A DNA stretch of 64,000 nucleotides, taken from positions 42,739 to 106,738 of the forward strand of contig NZ_JBILQX010000001.1 of assembly GCF_044372965.1 (NCBI RefSeq), given 5' to 3'. The notes beneath the pieces are model-generated. The model did no database searches, had not been told where the DNA came from, and saw only the letters and a program-made list of their open reading frames with translations. Shown here in pieces: positions 33,106 through 43,308 of the stretch (position 1 is its first letter; each line of letters opens with the position of its first letter). The translations under genes were made by a program, and so were the position numbers. The DNA is from Elstera sp044372965. Lineage in GTDB: Bacteria > Pseudomonadota > Alphaproteobacteria > Elsterales > Elsteraceae.

Positions 33106-33412
33106 TCTCCCGCGCGCCAACGATCCGCCCAAGCCAGCGGTAGCGCGGCAGGTGGGACCAGAGCAGCAGGAAGCCGTCCACGCCGATATGAACCGCGCCT
33201 TGGGCATCCAGCACATGCAGGCGCTTGCGCACGTCAATCGGATCGAAGCCGCGCGCCCGCGCCGCTTCGGGGTCGCGGCCAATGTCGATCCAGCCGAGGC
33301 CGAGGCCCGCGCGGGCGTCCTGGGCGCGGTAATGGTCGATTTCCGTCCGGCAGACCGGGCAAGAGCCATTGTAGAGCGTTGTGCAGGCGGGGAGGTTCGG
33401 CGTGTCGGTCAT
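33026..33412 (-). CDS. DUF393 (DCC family) thiol-disulphide oxidoreductase-like protein
   Basis: This 128-residue protein opens with TLYNGSCPVCRTEIDHYRAQD; the xGxCPVC motif is the signature of the DCC/DUF393 family, thought to be thioredoxin-like. The C-terminal half contains a hydrophobic segment, FLLLWSHLPRYRWLGRI. Its start overlaps the stop of the permease gene by 4 bases. The 3' end is the source of repeat block R and is overlapped antisense by small membrane protein 2 for about 80 bases. No substrate is known for the family. Confidence 0.85.
   Translation of the reverse strand: MTDTPNLPACTTLYNGSCPVCRTEIDHYRAQDARAGLGLGWIDIGRDPEAARARGFDPIDVRKRLHVLDAQGAVHIGVDGFLLLWSHLPRYRWLGRIVGAREIKPLAVALYDRVLAPLLFAWDRRRAS
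33037..33190. repeat. Repeat block R, copy 2 (DUF393 end region)
   Basis: This copy lies inside the intact DUF393 gene and is 94% identical to 32297-32450. It ends at CGCCGATATG (33181-33190), the same 10 bases found in gltX at 31713-31722, which marks the recombination point. Confidence 0.9.
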
Positions 33413-34745
33413 GAACTCGTCTCGTTGCGCGTGCCGAACAATCCCGTCGGGCGGAGGATCAACACGCCGACCAGCAGCACGAACACGGCTAAATCGCGCA
33501 TCTCATTGGAGATAAAGGCGGCGAAGAGGATTTCAACCAGCCCGACCAGCATTGCGCCTGCCATCGCTCCCGTCAGCGTGCCGATCCCGCCGAGAATCGC
33601 CCCCGTGAGCGCTTTGAAACCAAGGGCGAGGCCGATGCTATGGTCGGTCTGGCCGTAATAGACCACCGACACCAACCCGCCGACGCCCGCAAGCGCCGTT
33701 GAAAGCGCAAAAGCCCGCGCGATGACGCCATTCACCGGCACCCCCAGCAGCCCCGCCATCGTCGGATCAGCGGCGCAGGCGCGCAAATCCCGCCCGAAGC
33801 GCGTGCGTTACACGGTAGTGTGCAACAGGAGGCCGATGATCGCCGTCAGCAGAATAATGGCAAGCTGGCTAAAGCTGAAATGCACGGTCGAGTCGCCCAT
33901 GTGCAGCGTCCAGCCGCCTTGAATCAGGGGGGGAAGGATTTTACCGCGCGCGCCTTGGGCGAGCAGTACCGAGTTTTGCACCACCAGCGACAGGCCAATC
34001 GCCGCCACCAGGGGCGAGAGCCGATTGCCGCGCCCGATCGGCCGGTAAACGGTGCGGTCAATCACCGCCCCCAGCACGCCACCATAGGCCAGAACGGCGA
34101 TTAGGGCGGCAGGCAGCAGAATCCAGGCACTCTCCACCCCCGCCATACCGAGACCGAGAATAACGATCACCGCCAGGATCGAGCCGACCATCGCCAGTTC
34201 ACCAAAGGCGAAATTCACGATTTCCAGCAGGCTAAAAATCAACGCGTAGCCAACCGCGATGAGCGCATAGAGGCTGCCGACGGTGAGCGCGTTCAGAAGC
34301 TGCTGAAGCCCATAGGCCGAGCCCGCCAGGGCGGATTTCTGCACCGGCTGCGCGGCGTCGAAGCGCTTCGGCCCCTCGCTTGCCATCCGCCCCCAAACCT
34401 CCAGCACGGTTACTTCGCGGTCCGACAGCGGGCCGCCGCGCAGGGTTTCGACGGCGCGCAAGGGCGGGGTTTCCAAGGCTTGCGCCCGACCAGCGAAATG
34501 GCAGATCAAGCCATCCTTCTGCCCATCCCCCCAGCGCCAAGCGATTTGGACCGAGAGCGGGCCGATCACGTCGGGCGGCGCGCGAACGATGGTTTCTCCC
34601 GCCGGCTCGAAGGCCCCCGTGAGGGCGGCGCAGGCGCGAAACAAATCATCGGGCTTGCGCTCGCAGGCACCGAGCAACAACCCGGCGAGCAGCAGCAGGC
34701 CGAAGCGAGGGCGAGCGTGCCGGAGCCAACGCCTTAGGAAAGCCA
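33409..34745 (-). pseudogene. LivH-type branched-chain amino acid ABC permease, interrupted by an in-frame stop
   Basis: One open frame covers a LivH-type permease except for a TAA at 33808-33810. Before it, the product has a hydrophobic N-terminus with lipobox-like LAGLLLGAC, about 120 soluble residues, then LLNALTVGSLYALIAVGYALIFSLL and further helices down to LLLHTTV. After the stop the same frame continues RTRFGRDLRACAADP and GLVSVVYYGQ...GALTGAMAGAML-type helices to 33409, as an intact permease would. No livM, livG, livF or binding-protein genes are in the window. It is either a pseudogene, a two-part product by reinitiation at TTG 33786, or a sequence error. The ATG at 34745 is the chosen start. 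Confidence 0.75.
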
Positions 34746-34795
34746 TAATCAGCGCCAACTCTATTCTCGACCCCTCGCAAGAGATTGCGACCTAC

Positions 34796-34835
34796 ACCCT
34801 GCCCTACACTTTTGAAGGGCGGGGTTCTTTTTTTT
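34796..34835 (+). terminator. Intrinsic terminator or attenuator upstream of the RND operon
   Basis: ACCCTGCCCT pairs with AGGGCGGGGT (10 bp, one G-U) around a 10-base loop, followed by TTCTTTTTTTT. It reads on the plus strand, 113 bases before the adaptor gene. The nearest upstream plus-strand gene ends at 33105, so it could instead be a leader attenuator for the efflux genes. Confidence 0.65.
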
Positions 34836-34947
34836 GCGGTGCACCGAAGTTGCGGGGATGGGCAAGCCCCCGGAATCCTATATATGATTAGGCGTAGTCT
34901 GACTGCCGTCGGTTTTCAAGGGCGGCCATGATCGGGATGGGGTTCGA

Positions 34948-36258
34948 ATGCGGGCGAAATATGGTTGGTTGGGCGCGGGACTGATCTTAGCGGTCGGCGG
35001 GATCCTCCTCTGGCAATCCCCCACCGTGCGGGAACAGATCAGCGCAAAAATTTCGGGGGTTCAGGCCCCGACGGGCGCACCGCCAGCCGGTCAAGCCGCA
35101 GGCGGACGGCGCGCCACGCCGCAACCGGTTTTCGCCGCAACGGTAGAACGCGGCCCGCAACCGATTGAAATTACGGCCATCGGATCGGTGCAAGCCGCCG
35201 AAGTGGTTGGGGTCAAATCCCGCCTCGATGGCATTATTCTCGAGGTTCATATTGTTGACGGCCAGGAAGTGAAGGAAGGCGATCTGCTCTTCACCCTCGA
35301 TGGCCGGGGGCTCGAAGCGCAGTTGCGCCAAGCCCAAGCCAATTTGCAGCGCGATATGGCGGTGTCGGCAAATGCCAAACGCACGCTGGAGCGCCAGCAG
35401 GCGCTTGTCGCCAGCAATATCGCATCGCAGCAAGCCTTCGATACCGCCCGCACCGCCGCCGCTACCGCCGACCAATCGATTAAAGCCAGCCAAGCCCAGA
35501 TAGACACGTTTCGCGTTAGCCTCGGCTATACCAAGATCACCGCGCCAATCAGCGGCCGGGCCGGGGAAATTAAGCTCACCAAGGGCAATTTGGTGAAAGC
35601 CAACGATACTTCGACCCTGGTGACAATCCGCAAGCTCCGCCCGATCAATGTGATTTTCTCGGTCCCGCAGAAGCATTTCTCGGAAATGCGCGACGCGATG
35701 GCGGCGGGCAAAGTTGGCGTTGCCGCACAAGTCCCCGACCGGCCCGACCATCTGGTGATGGGGCAAGTCAGCTTCTACGATAACACCATCGATCAGACTA
35801 CCGGCACCTTCCAGACCAAGGCGATCTTTCCGAACGAAGATAATAGCCTGTGGCCGGGGATGTTCGCACCGCTCACCGTGCGCTTTGGCGTGCAGCAAGA
35901 TGCGATCAGCGTGCCGAGCGCCGCGATCCAGACCGGCCAACAGGGTCAATATGTCTATGCCATCGTTCCGGCGGAAGGCGGCGCGGATGCCAAACAGGCG
36001 GAACTCCGCCCCGTCACCGTCGCGCGCACGGTGGGCAATCGCAGCATTGTTTCGAAGGGCCTTGCGGTCGGCGAAACGGTCGTGACCGACGGGCAGTTGC
36101 GCCTGACCAACGGTATTCGGGTCGACGTGCGCGATCCTGCTGCTGCTGCCCCGCCGGGCCGGGGCAATCGTCCTGGCGGCGGCGCGCCTGGAACGCCGCC
36201 CGCCCCCGGCCAGTCGGGCGCCGCCCAGACCGGCCAACAGCCGCCCGCCCGTAGCTAA
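34948..36258 (+). CDS. RND efflux periplasmic adaptor subunit (MdtA-like)
   Basis: This 436-residue membrane fusion protein has an N-terminal membrane anchor (8-23), a biotinyl-lipoyl half (SRLDGIILEVHIVDGQEVKEGDLLFTLD), a coiled-coil hairpin (about 115-195), the second lipoyl half (LGYTKITAPISGRAGEI), and beta-barrel and membrane-proximal domains. The last 45 residues are Gly/Pro/Gln-rich and disordered. It links the RND pump to an outer-membrane channel; no TolC-type gene is present here. The pump gene follows after 45 bases. Confidence 0.94.
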   Translation: MRAKYGWLGAGLILAVGGILLWQSPTVREQISAKISGVQAPTGAPPAGQAAGGRRATPQPVFAATVERGPQPIEITAIGSVQAAEVVGVKSRLDGIILEVHIVDGQEVKEGDLLFTLDGRGLEAQLRQAQANLQRDMAVSANAKRTLERQQALVASNIASQQAFDTARTAAATADQSIKASQAQIDTFRVSLGYTKITAPISGRAGEIKLTKGNLVKANDTSTLVTIRKLRPINVIFSVPQKHFSEMRDAMAAGKVGVAAQVPDRPDHLVMGQVSFYDNTIDQTTGTFQTKAIFPNEDNSLWPGMFAPLTVRFGVQQDAISVPSAAIQTGQQGQYVYAIVPAEGGADAKQAELRPVTVARTVGNRSIVSKGLAVGETVVTDGQLRLTNGIRVDVRDPAAAAPPGRGNRPGGGAPGTPPAPGQSGAAQTGQQPPARS

Positions 36259-36303
36259 ACAGTCGCCGTTAATCCCCTAGCCCGCTTCCCGCAGGAGCCT
36301 TCG

Positions 36304-39300
36304 ATGAATCTCTCCGAACTCTGCATCCGGCGCCCGGTCATGACGACGCTGCTTATGGCGGCGCTATGCATTCTAGGGGTTGCGGGCTTCAAGCAAATGC
36401 CGGTGGCAGCCCTGCCGAAGGTGGATTTCCCCACCATCGTCGTCAGCGCAACCCTACCAGGGGCGAGCCCGGAGACGATGGGCGCGTCGGTAGCAACGCC
36501 GCTGGAGCGCGAGTTCTCCAATATCGCCGGGATCAGTTCGATCACCTCCACCAGCACCCTGGGCAGTACTTCAGTGGTGCTGGAGTTCGATTTGAAGCGC
36601 GATATTGATGCGGCGGCGCTTGATGTTCAGTCCGCTCTATCGGTGGCAACGCGGCGTTTGCCGCGCGAAATGCCTAACCCGCCCTCCTTCCGCAAAGTAA
36701 ACCCGGCGGACGAGCCGATTCTGTTCGTGGCCGTCAGTTCCTCGGTGCTGCCGCTCAGCCAAGTGAACGAATACGCCGAAACCCTAATGGCGCAGCGGCT
36801 CTCGACGCTGACGGGCGTCTCGCAGGTCAATATCTTCGGCGGGCAGAAGTTTGCGGTGCGCGTGCAGATCAATCCGCAGGCCATGGCCTCGCTGGGGGTG
36901 AGCATCGACGATGTTCAGCGCACCATTGTTTCCGCCACCTCGACAACGCCGGTCGGCAGCTTGAACGGCGACAAGCAAACCCTGATTTTGAAAACCTCAG
37001 GTCAGCCGGAAGTGGCTAAGGACTTTGTGCCGCTGGTTGTCGCCTACCGCAACGGCGCGCCGGTGCGGCTCGGCGATATTGCGACCGTGATCGACTCGGT
37101 GCAGAACGACCGGGTCGCTAGCTGGTACAATGGCACGCGCTCCATCACCCTCGCCATTCAGCGCCAGCCGGGGGCCAATACGATTGAAGTGGTCGATTCG
37201 ATCAAGGCGCTGATCCCGGTCTTCCGCGCGCAAATTCCGCCCTCGGTCAATATTTCGGTGCTCAACGACCGGTCGATCTCGATCCGCGATTCGATTGCTG
37301 ATGTGGAGTTTACTTTCGTTCTCACCGTCATTCTGGTGGTGCTTACGATTTTCCTCTTTTTGCGCAAAATCTCCGCGACGCTTATCCCGTCGCTGGCCTT
37401 GCCCATGTCCATCGTCGGCACGCTCGGGGGCATGTATCTTTGCGGGTTCAGCCTGAATAATATCTCCTTGATGGCCCTCACCCTCGCGGTCGGCTTCGTC
37501 GTCGATGACGCTATCGTGATGTTGGAGAATATCGTTCGCTATACCGAAAAAGGCATGTCGCCGATGGAGGCCGCCTTGAAGGGCAGCCGGGAAATCGGCT
37601 TTACGATTATCTCAATTACACTCTCTTTGATTTCAGTCTTTATTCCCGTGCTGTTCATGGGCGGCGTCGTTGGGCGCGTTTTCTTCGAGTTTGCCGTGAC
37701 GATTAGCATGGCTATTCTGGTCTCGGGCTTCGTCTCGCTCACCCTAACGCCAATGATGTGCGCGCGCTTTCTGCGCCCCCATAAGGAGGGCGACCGGGAA
37801 AATCTGTTCGGGCGGACGCTGGAAGGCGCGTTCATGGCCATGCAGAACGGCTATGATTTTACCCTGCGCCTCGTTCTGCGCCATAAGTTCGTGATGCTGA
37901 TGTTCACCATCGCCCTCACCTTCTATACGGTGCACGAGTTCCGGCAGATTCCGCGCGGCTTCTTCCCCGAGGAAGACAATAGCCTGCTGACGATCTTCAC
38001 CGAAACCAACCAAGATACCGCCTTCCCCGCGATGGCCGAAAAGCAGCAGCAGCTTGCCGCCATCGTCGCCGCCGATCCGAATGTCGAATCCGTCAGTTCC
38101 ACGGCGGGCGGTGGTTTTGGCGGGCGCGGCGGCAATACCGGGCAAATGTTTGTTGGGCTGAAGCCGAAAGACCAGCGCACAACGCCGGAAATTCGCGCGG
38201 TTATCACGCAGTTGCGGAACAAACTGCAGTCGGTTCCGGGCATCAATGCCTTCATCAACCCGGTACAAAACTTGCGTATCGGCGGACGAACGTCGAACCT
38301 TGCCTATCAATATACGCTGCAAGGCGTGGATACGACCGAGCTTTTCGCCTGGGCCCCGCGCCTTGAAGCCGAACTGCGCCGCATTCCAGGCGTGCAAGAC
38401 GTTTCCTCGGATCTGCGCATCCGCTCGCCGCAAGCGATGGTCGATATCGACCGGGATAAGGCCGCGTCCTTAGGCGTGGGCATCGATACGCTGCGCACCA
38501 CCCTCTACAGTTATTTCGGCACGCGCCAAGCCTCGACCATCTTCACGTCGGTCAATGATTACGCCGTGATTGTCGAAGCCGACCCGAAGTTCCAAAGCAG
38601 CATGAACGGGCTCAACGCCGTCTATGTGCGCGCCGCCAATGGCACGCTGGTTCCGCTGGAAACCTTCGCCAGTATCAGCCGTTCGGTCGGCCCGCTGTCG
38701 GTGAACCACCAGGGGCAACTTGCCGCCGTCACCCTCTCCTTCGCCCTCAACGAAGGGGTCGCGCTCGGCCAGGTCGTGAGCGCGATCAAGGAGATGGAAC
38801 AGCGTGTCGCCCTGCCCGTCACCATTTCCAGCGCCTTCCAGGGTTCGGCAAAGGTGTTTGAAGACGCCGAACGCGGGCAAGGGATGCTACTGCTGGTTGC
38901 GGTGCTCGCCGTCTACATCATTCTCGGCGTGCTCTACGAAAGCTTCATCCACCCGATCACGATTCTCTCCGGCCTGCCCTCGGCAGCCCTGGGGGCGCTC
39001 TGGTCGTTGCAGCTTTTCGATATGGACCTGTCGGTAATCGCCATCATCGGCATCATCATGCTGATCGGGATTGTGAAGAAAAACGCCATCATGATGATCG
39101 ACTTCGCCCTAGAGCGAAAACGCGAGGGCGATGAGAATGCCGAAAAGAGCATCTACGACGCCTGTATCATTCGCTTCCGCCCGATCATGATGACTACGTT
39201 CGCCGCCATCATGGGCGTGCTCCCCATCGCCCTGGGGCATGGGGCCGGGGCAGAACTCCGCCGCCCACTCGGGATTGCCGTCGTCGGCGGACTGCTCGTC

Positions 39301-39426
39301 TCGCAACTGCTCACCCTCTACATCACCCCGGTCGTTTACCTTTATTTCGAGCGCCTGTCGGAATGGCTGACGCGCAAGCCCAGCGTTCCGGATGCGGCCA
39401 TGCCGCCGCCGGCACCGGCGGAGTAG
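36304..39426 (+). CDS. RND-family multidrug efflux permease (MdtB/AcrB type)
   Basis: This 1040-residue inner-membrane proton-drug antiporter has 12 helices and two large periplasmic loops. It begins MNLSELCIRRPVMTTLLMAAL, with the HAE-1 signature region VVDDAIVMLENIVRYTEKG (near 399) carrying the proton-relay Asp residues, and the repeated half IIGIIMLIGIVKKNAIMMIDFALE (near 911). AGGAG lies seven bases before the ATG. It forms an operon with the adaptor. Substrate range cannot be read from sequence. A long GC-rich hairpin follows the stop. Confidence 0.95.
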   Translation: MNLSELCIRRPVMTTLLMAALCILGVAGFKQMPVAALPKVDFPTIVVSATLPGASPETMGASVATPLEREFSNIAGISSITSTSTLGSTSVVLEFDLKRDIDAAALDVQSALSVATRRLPREMPNPPSFRKVNPADEPILFVAVSSSVLPLSQVNEYAETLMAQRLSTLTGVSQVNIFGGQKFAVRVQINPQAMASLGVSIDDVQRTIVSATSTTPVGSLNGDKQTLILKTSGQPEVAKDFVPLVVAYRNGAPVRLGDIATVIDSVQNDRVASWYNGTRSITLAIQRQPGANTIEVVDSIKALIPVFRAQIPPSVNISVLNDRSISIRDSIADVEFTFVLTVILVVLTIFLFLRKISATLIPSLALPMSIVGTLGGMYLCGFSLNNISLMALTLAVGFVVDDAIVMLENIVRYTEKGMSPMEAALKGSREIGFTIISITLSLISVFIPVLFMGGVVGRVFFEFAVTISMAILVSGFVSLTLTPMMCARFLRPHKEGDRENLFGRTLEGAFMAMQNGYDFTLRLVLRHKFVMLMFTIALTFYTVHEFRQIPRGFFPEEDNSLLTIFTETNQDTAFPAMAEKQQQLAAIVAADPNVESVSSTAGGGFGGRGGNTGQMFVGLKPKDQRTTPEIRAVITQLRNKLQSVPGINAFINPVQNLRIGGRTSNLAYQYTLQGVDTTELFAWAPRLEAELRRIPGVQDVSSDLRIRSPQAMVDIDRDKAASLGVGIDTLRTTLYSYFGTRQASTIFTSVNDYAVIVEADPKFQSSMNGLNAVYVRAANGTLVPLETFASISRSVGPLSVNHQGQLAAVTLSFALNEGVALGQVVSAIKEMEQRVALPVTISSAFQGSAKVFEDAERGQGMLLLVAVLAVYIILGVLYESFIHPITILSGLPSAALGALWSLQLFDMDLSVIAIIGIIMLIGIVKKNAIMMIDFALERKREGDENAEKSIYDACIIRFRPIMMTTFAAIMGVLPIALGHGAGAELRRPLGIAVVGGLLVSQLLTLYITPVVYLYFERLSEWLTRKPSVPDAAMPPPAPAE

Positions 39427-39431
39427 AAGGA

Positions 39432-39477
39432 TCGCTGACGCGATTGGGAGGGCGGCGCCCTCCCAATCGCGTAGCGA
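39432..39477. terminator. Long hairpin between convergent efflux genes
   Basis: A 16-bp perfect stem (39438-39453 with 39457-39472) has a 3-base loop and is extended by a further five pairs (TCGCT/AGCGA) after one bulged base. There is no T run on either strand. It sits between the convergent RND and ABC genes and probably works as a transcription barrier or mRNA end. Confidence 0.5.
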
Positions 39478-39479
39478 GA

Positions 39480-41282
<1,803 letters not shown>

Positions 41283-41479
41283 CCTAATCGGCGGTCGGCA
41301 GTAATATGTACGGCGGGGGTCATAGCAGCCCCGCCCCCGAACAACAACCGGCAGAAAGCCGCAAAGAATCGCATTCCATCTGACAAGCGCGCTGGACAGA
41401 TGGGGGCACTTCGGGTAGAAGCCTCGCTTCACGAGTTTTGCTGTGCCGGAAACGGCCAACCTGTGCTGCGAGAGCGTCG

Positions 41480-41707
41480 ATGAAAAAGGACATTCACCCC
41501 GACTACCATCCGATCACTGTTGTGATGACGGATGGCCACACCTATCAGACCCGTTCGACCTACGGGAAGCCGGGGGATACGCTGCGTTTGGAAATCGATC
41601 CGACGTCGCACCCGGCTTGGACCGGTGGCCAGCAGCGTATGCTGGACATTGGTGGTCAGTTGGCACGCTTCAACAAGCGTTTCGCCAATCTGGGCATCAA
41701 AGGCTAA
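41480..41707 (+). CDS. rpmE: 50S ribosomal protein L31
   Basis: This 75-residue protein of the large ribosomal subunit has the typical alphaproteobacterial L31 opening MKKDIHPDYHPITVVMTDG and the later SHPAWTGGQ, which lacks the zinc-binding cysteines found in some L31 types. It starts at ATG 41480, inside a longer open frame. It is a single gene followed by a strong terminator. Confidence 0.96.
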   Translation: MKKDIHPDYHPITVVMTDGHTYQTRSTYGKPGDTLRLEIDPTSHPAWTGGQQRMLDIGGQLARFNKRFANLGIKG

Positions 41708-41744
41708 GGTTTTTCGAAACCCTAGGCTTTTGCCAAAATGGTTT

Positions 41745-41767
41745 AAGTGGCCCTTCGGGGCCACTTT
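41745..41767 (+). terminator. Intrinsic terminator after rpmE
   Basis: A 9-bp stem (AAGTGGCCC with GGGCCACTT) capped by a stable TTCG loop is followed by a short T stretch, 38 bases after the rpmE stop. Confidence 0.8.
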
Positions 41768-41785
41768 CCATTTGGGGGAACGGGA

Positions 41786-42217
41786 TTAGTGGGTCGTGTG
41801 GATGGCACCGATCTCGGCGCACGCGGGCAGGGCTCCCATCGCCTTGTCCAGCCGATCCACGCGCGCATAAAGACGGTAGGACCGCCCCAACAGATCTTTT
41901 AGACCGCGCGGCAGGGGGGCGGAATCATCGTCGCCTATCTGCATTAAGCAGACGCGATGCCCATCTAAGCGCCGATCGGTGTGGAGGGCTTCCTCAAAAC
42001 TAATTTCCCCCTCCTGCACGGCCCGGCGCACAAGCAGCCATGCCATGACCTGGGTTAACCGGGACGTTAGGCGCATGGCTTCCCGATTGGCCGCAAGTCT
42101 CTGGTCGAGCGATAGCTCCGCCCGCTCCGATGGTTCGCGGTAGGTGAGATAGTCTCGGGCCTCGACCAAAAGCCGGAAGGCCTCGTCGTAGGTGCCCCGG
42201 AAAAAGACCGTTGCCAT
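41786..42217 (-). CDS. rcdA: RcdA-like regulator of CtrA degradation (DUF1465)
   Basis: This 143-residue helical protein contains GTYDEAFRLLVEARDYLTYREP and LTSRLTQVMAWLLVRRAVQEGEIS, the conserved core of DUF1465. The founding member is RcdA of Caulobacter, an adaptor that helps ClpXP remove CtrA and other proteins at the swarmer-to-stalked transition. The ATG at 42217, with AAGGGG upstream, is preferred to the frame start at 42277. ctrA, clpS-clpA and trcR lie in the same window, but the function in this organism is inferred. Confidence 0.8.
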   Translation of the reverse strand: MATVFFRGTYDEAFRLLVEARDYLTYREPSERAELSLDQRLAANREAMRLTSRLTQVMAWLLVRRAVQEGEISFEEALHTDRRLDGHRVCLMQIGDDDSAPLPRGLKDLLGRSYRLYARVDRLDKAMGALPACAEIGAIHTTH

Positions 42218-42375
42218 TGGCCCCCCTTTCCGCGTGATGGGATTTCCAACCAACGGACGGTGCGCCCGGATAAGCATCCCTCTTCCGATAGTGAATTAAA
42301 TTTTCTCGCCTGGCGAGCAGATCAAGGGGGGTGAGTTAAAAATGTTACCGCCGCGTGACGGCCACAGCCGAGGCG

Positions 42376-42408
42376 AAAAAAAAGCCGCACGACATAACGT
42401 CGGCGGCT
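42376..42408 (-). terminator. Intrinsic terminator of the DUF1192 gene pair
   Basis: On the minus strand AGCCGC-CGAC pairs with GTCG-GCGGCT around a short loop with one bulge, followed by eight T. It lies about 110 bases after the stop of the gene at 42520. Confidence 0.75.
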
Positions 42409-42519
42409 CACAATAGTTTACCTCACCTGATACAACTTGCCTAAGCGGATTGACTCCTAATGGTTCGTCCGTTTGGGGTCAAGCGATTCGGTCAAATTTT
42501 TGACGCAATCGACCGGCGG

Positions 42520-42990
42520 TTAAGCCAGGTCGGCATCATCGACCGCCAAGGGTTGCGTTGGTGCGGCTGGCGCGGGGCCAAGGTTCCGGTTGCGGCGGCT
42601 CTCGGCACTGCCAGGAACCGTGCCATCGGGGTTGAGGCCAATGGCTTCGATTTCCTCGGGCGTCAGTTTGCGTAAGGCCTGTTCCTTGCGCTTGCGCCGC
42701 AAATCGGCCTCGCTGATAACCGTCGGCACCAGAAAAGCATGCACGCGCACCAGCGTTACGCTGGCAGGATCGATCCCATCGGCTTGCAGGGTTTCTTCAA
42801 TCTTGATCGCCTTCAGGCTATCGGCGGCGTCCAGTGTTTCCAGAAAAAACAGCGCCTCGCCAATCCCGCCCCATTTGCCGATCCGGGTTAGGTAAACGCG
42901 GTCGCCGTTAGTGGTTTTCCCGGTAATGAGAAAGCCCAGCTTATCTTCGATCGAATTGGCGGGCACATAACGCGGAATAACGCGGTTCAT
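42520..42990 (-). CDS. Conserved protein of unknown function
   Basis: This 156-residue protein starts at ATG 42990 with AAGGA upstream, giving MNRVIPRYVPANSIEDKLGF. It has a beta-rich N-terminal half with a Gly/Trp-containing segment (IGKWGGIGEALFFLETLDAA), then a charged helix (ADLRRKRKEQALRKLTPEEI) and a proline-rich tail. No signal peptide or membrane helix. I do not recognise a family. It follows the DUF1192 gene by 13 bases and is followed by a terminator, so the two form a transcript. Confidence 0.65.
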   Translation of the reverse strand: MNRVIPRYVPANSIEDKLGFLITGKTTNGDRVYLTRIGKWGGIGEALFFLETLDAADSLKAIKIEETLQADGIDPASVTLVRVHAFLVPTVISEADLRRKRKEQALRKLTPEEIEAIGLNPDGTVPGSAESRRNRNLGPAPAAPTQPLAVDDADLA

Positions 42991-43003
42991 CGAAAATCCT
43001 TCT

Positions 43004-43201
43004 CTAGAATTTAAACAGAGCTTCAGCCGCCCCGCGCCGGTTGCGTTTGGTCTCGGCCTCGGCATCCACCCGGGCGATTTCGGCGAGTAAGGCCAAGCGA
43101 TAGGCCTGTAACTCCTCAATCCCCGCCCGCTCCAGCGCCGCGACCGACAGAAACACTGGCTGGTCTCCCGTTTGGCGTGGGCGTTCTTCCTCGGCTTGCA
43201 T
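43004..43201 (-). CDS. DUF1192-family protein
   Basis: This 65-residue protein ends with a helical segment, AALERAGIEELQAYRLALLAEIARVDAEAETKR, which fits the short coiled-coil DUF1192 family found in alphaproteobacteria, usually beside a quinone oxidoreductase gene as here. The ATG at 43201 is chosen over the frame start at 43240. Function unknown. Confidence 0.75.
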   Translation of the reverse strand: MQAEEERPRQTGDQPVFLSVAALERAGIEELQAYRLALLAEIARVDAEAETKRNRRGAAEALFKF

Positions 43202-43308
43202 GCTCCGGCTTTCCCTTGCTAGGTCCCTTCGGGCGCGCATGATAAGACAGGATGGGCCGAAACTCGACCCTCCTTCGTTAAAAAAGCTTATCGATAAGGG
43301 CCTTACCC

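Noticed and set aside
31680..33190. Insertion sequence or integrative element as the cause of the duplicated region
   Set aside because: No transposase, terminal inverted repeats or target duplications are present. The endpoints coincide with a 10-base microhomology instead.
41283..41459. N-terminal extension of the ABC exporter
   Set aside because: The 59 residues are cysteine- and arginine-rich without family similarity and overlap the promoter region of the divergent rpmE gene.
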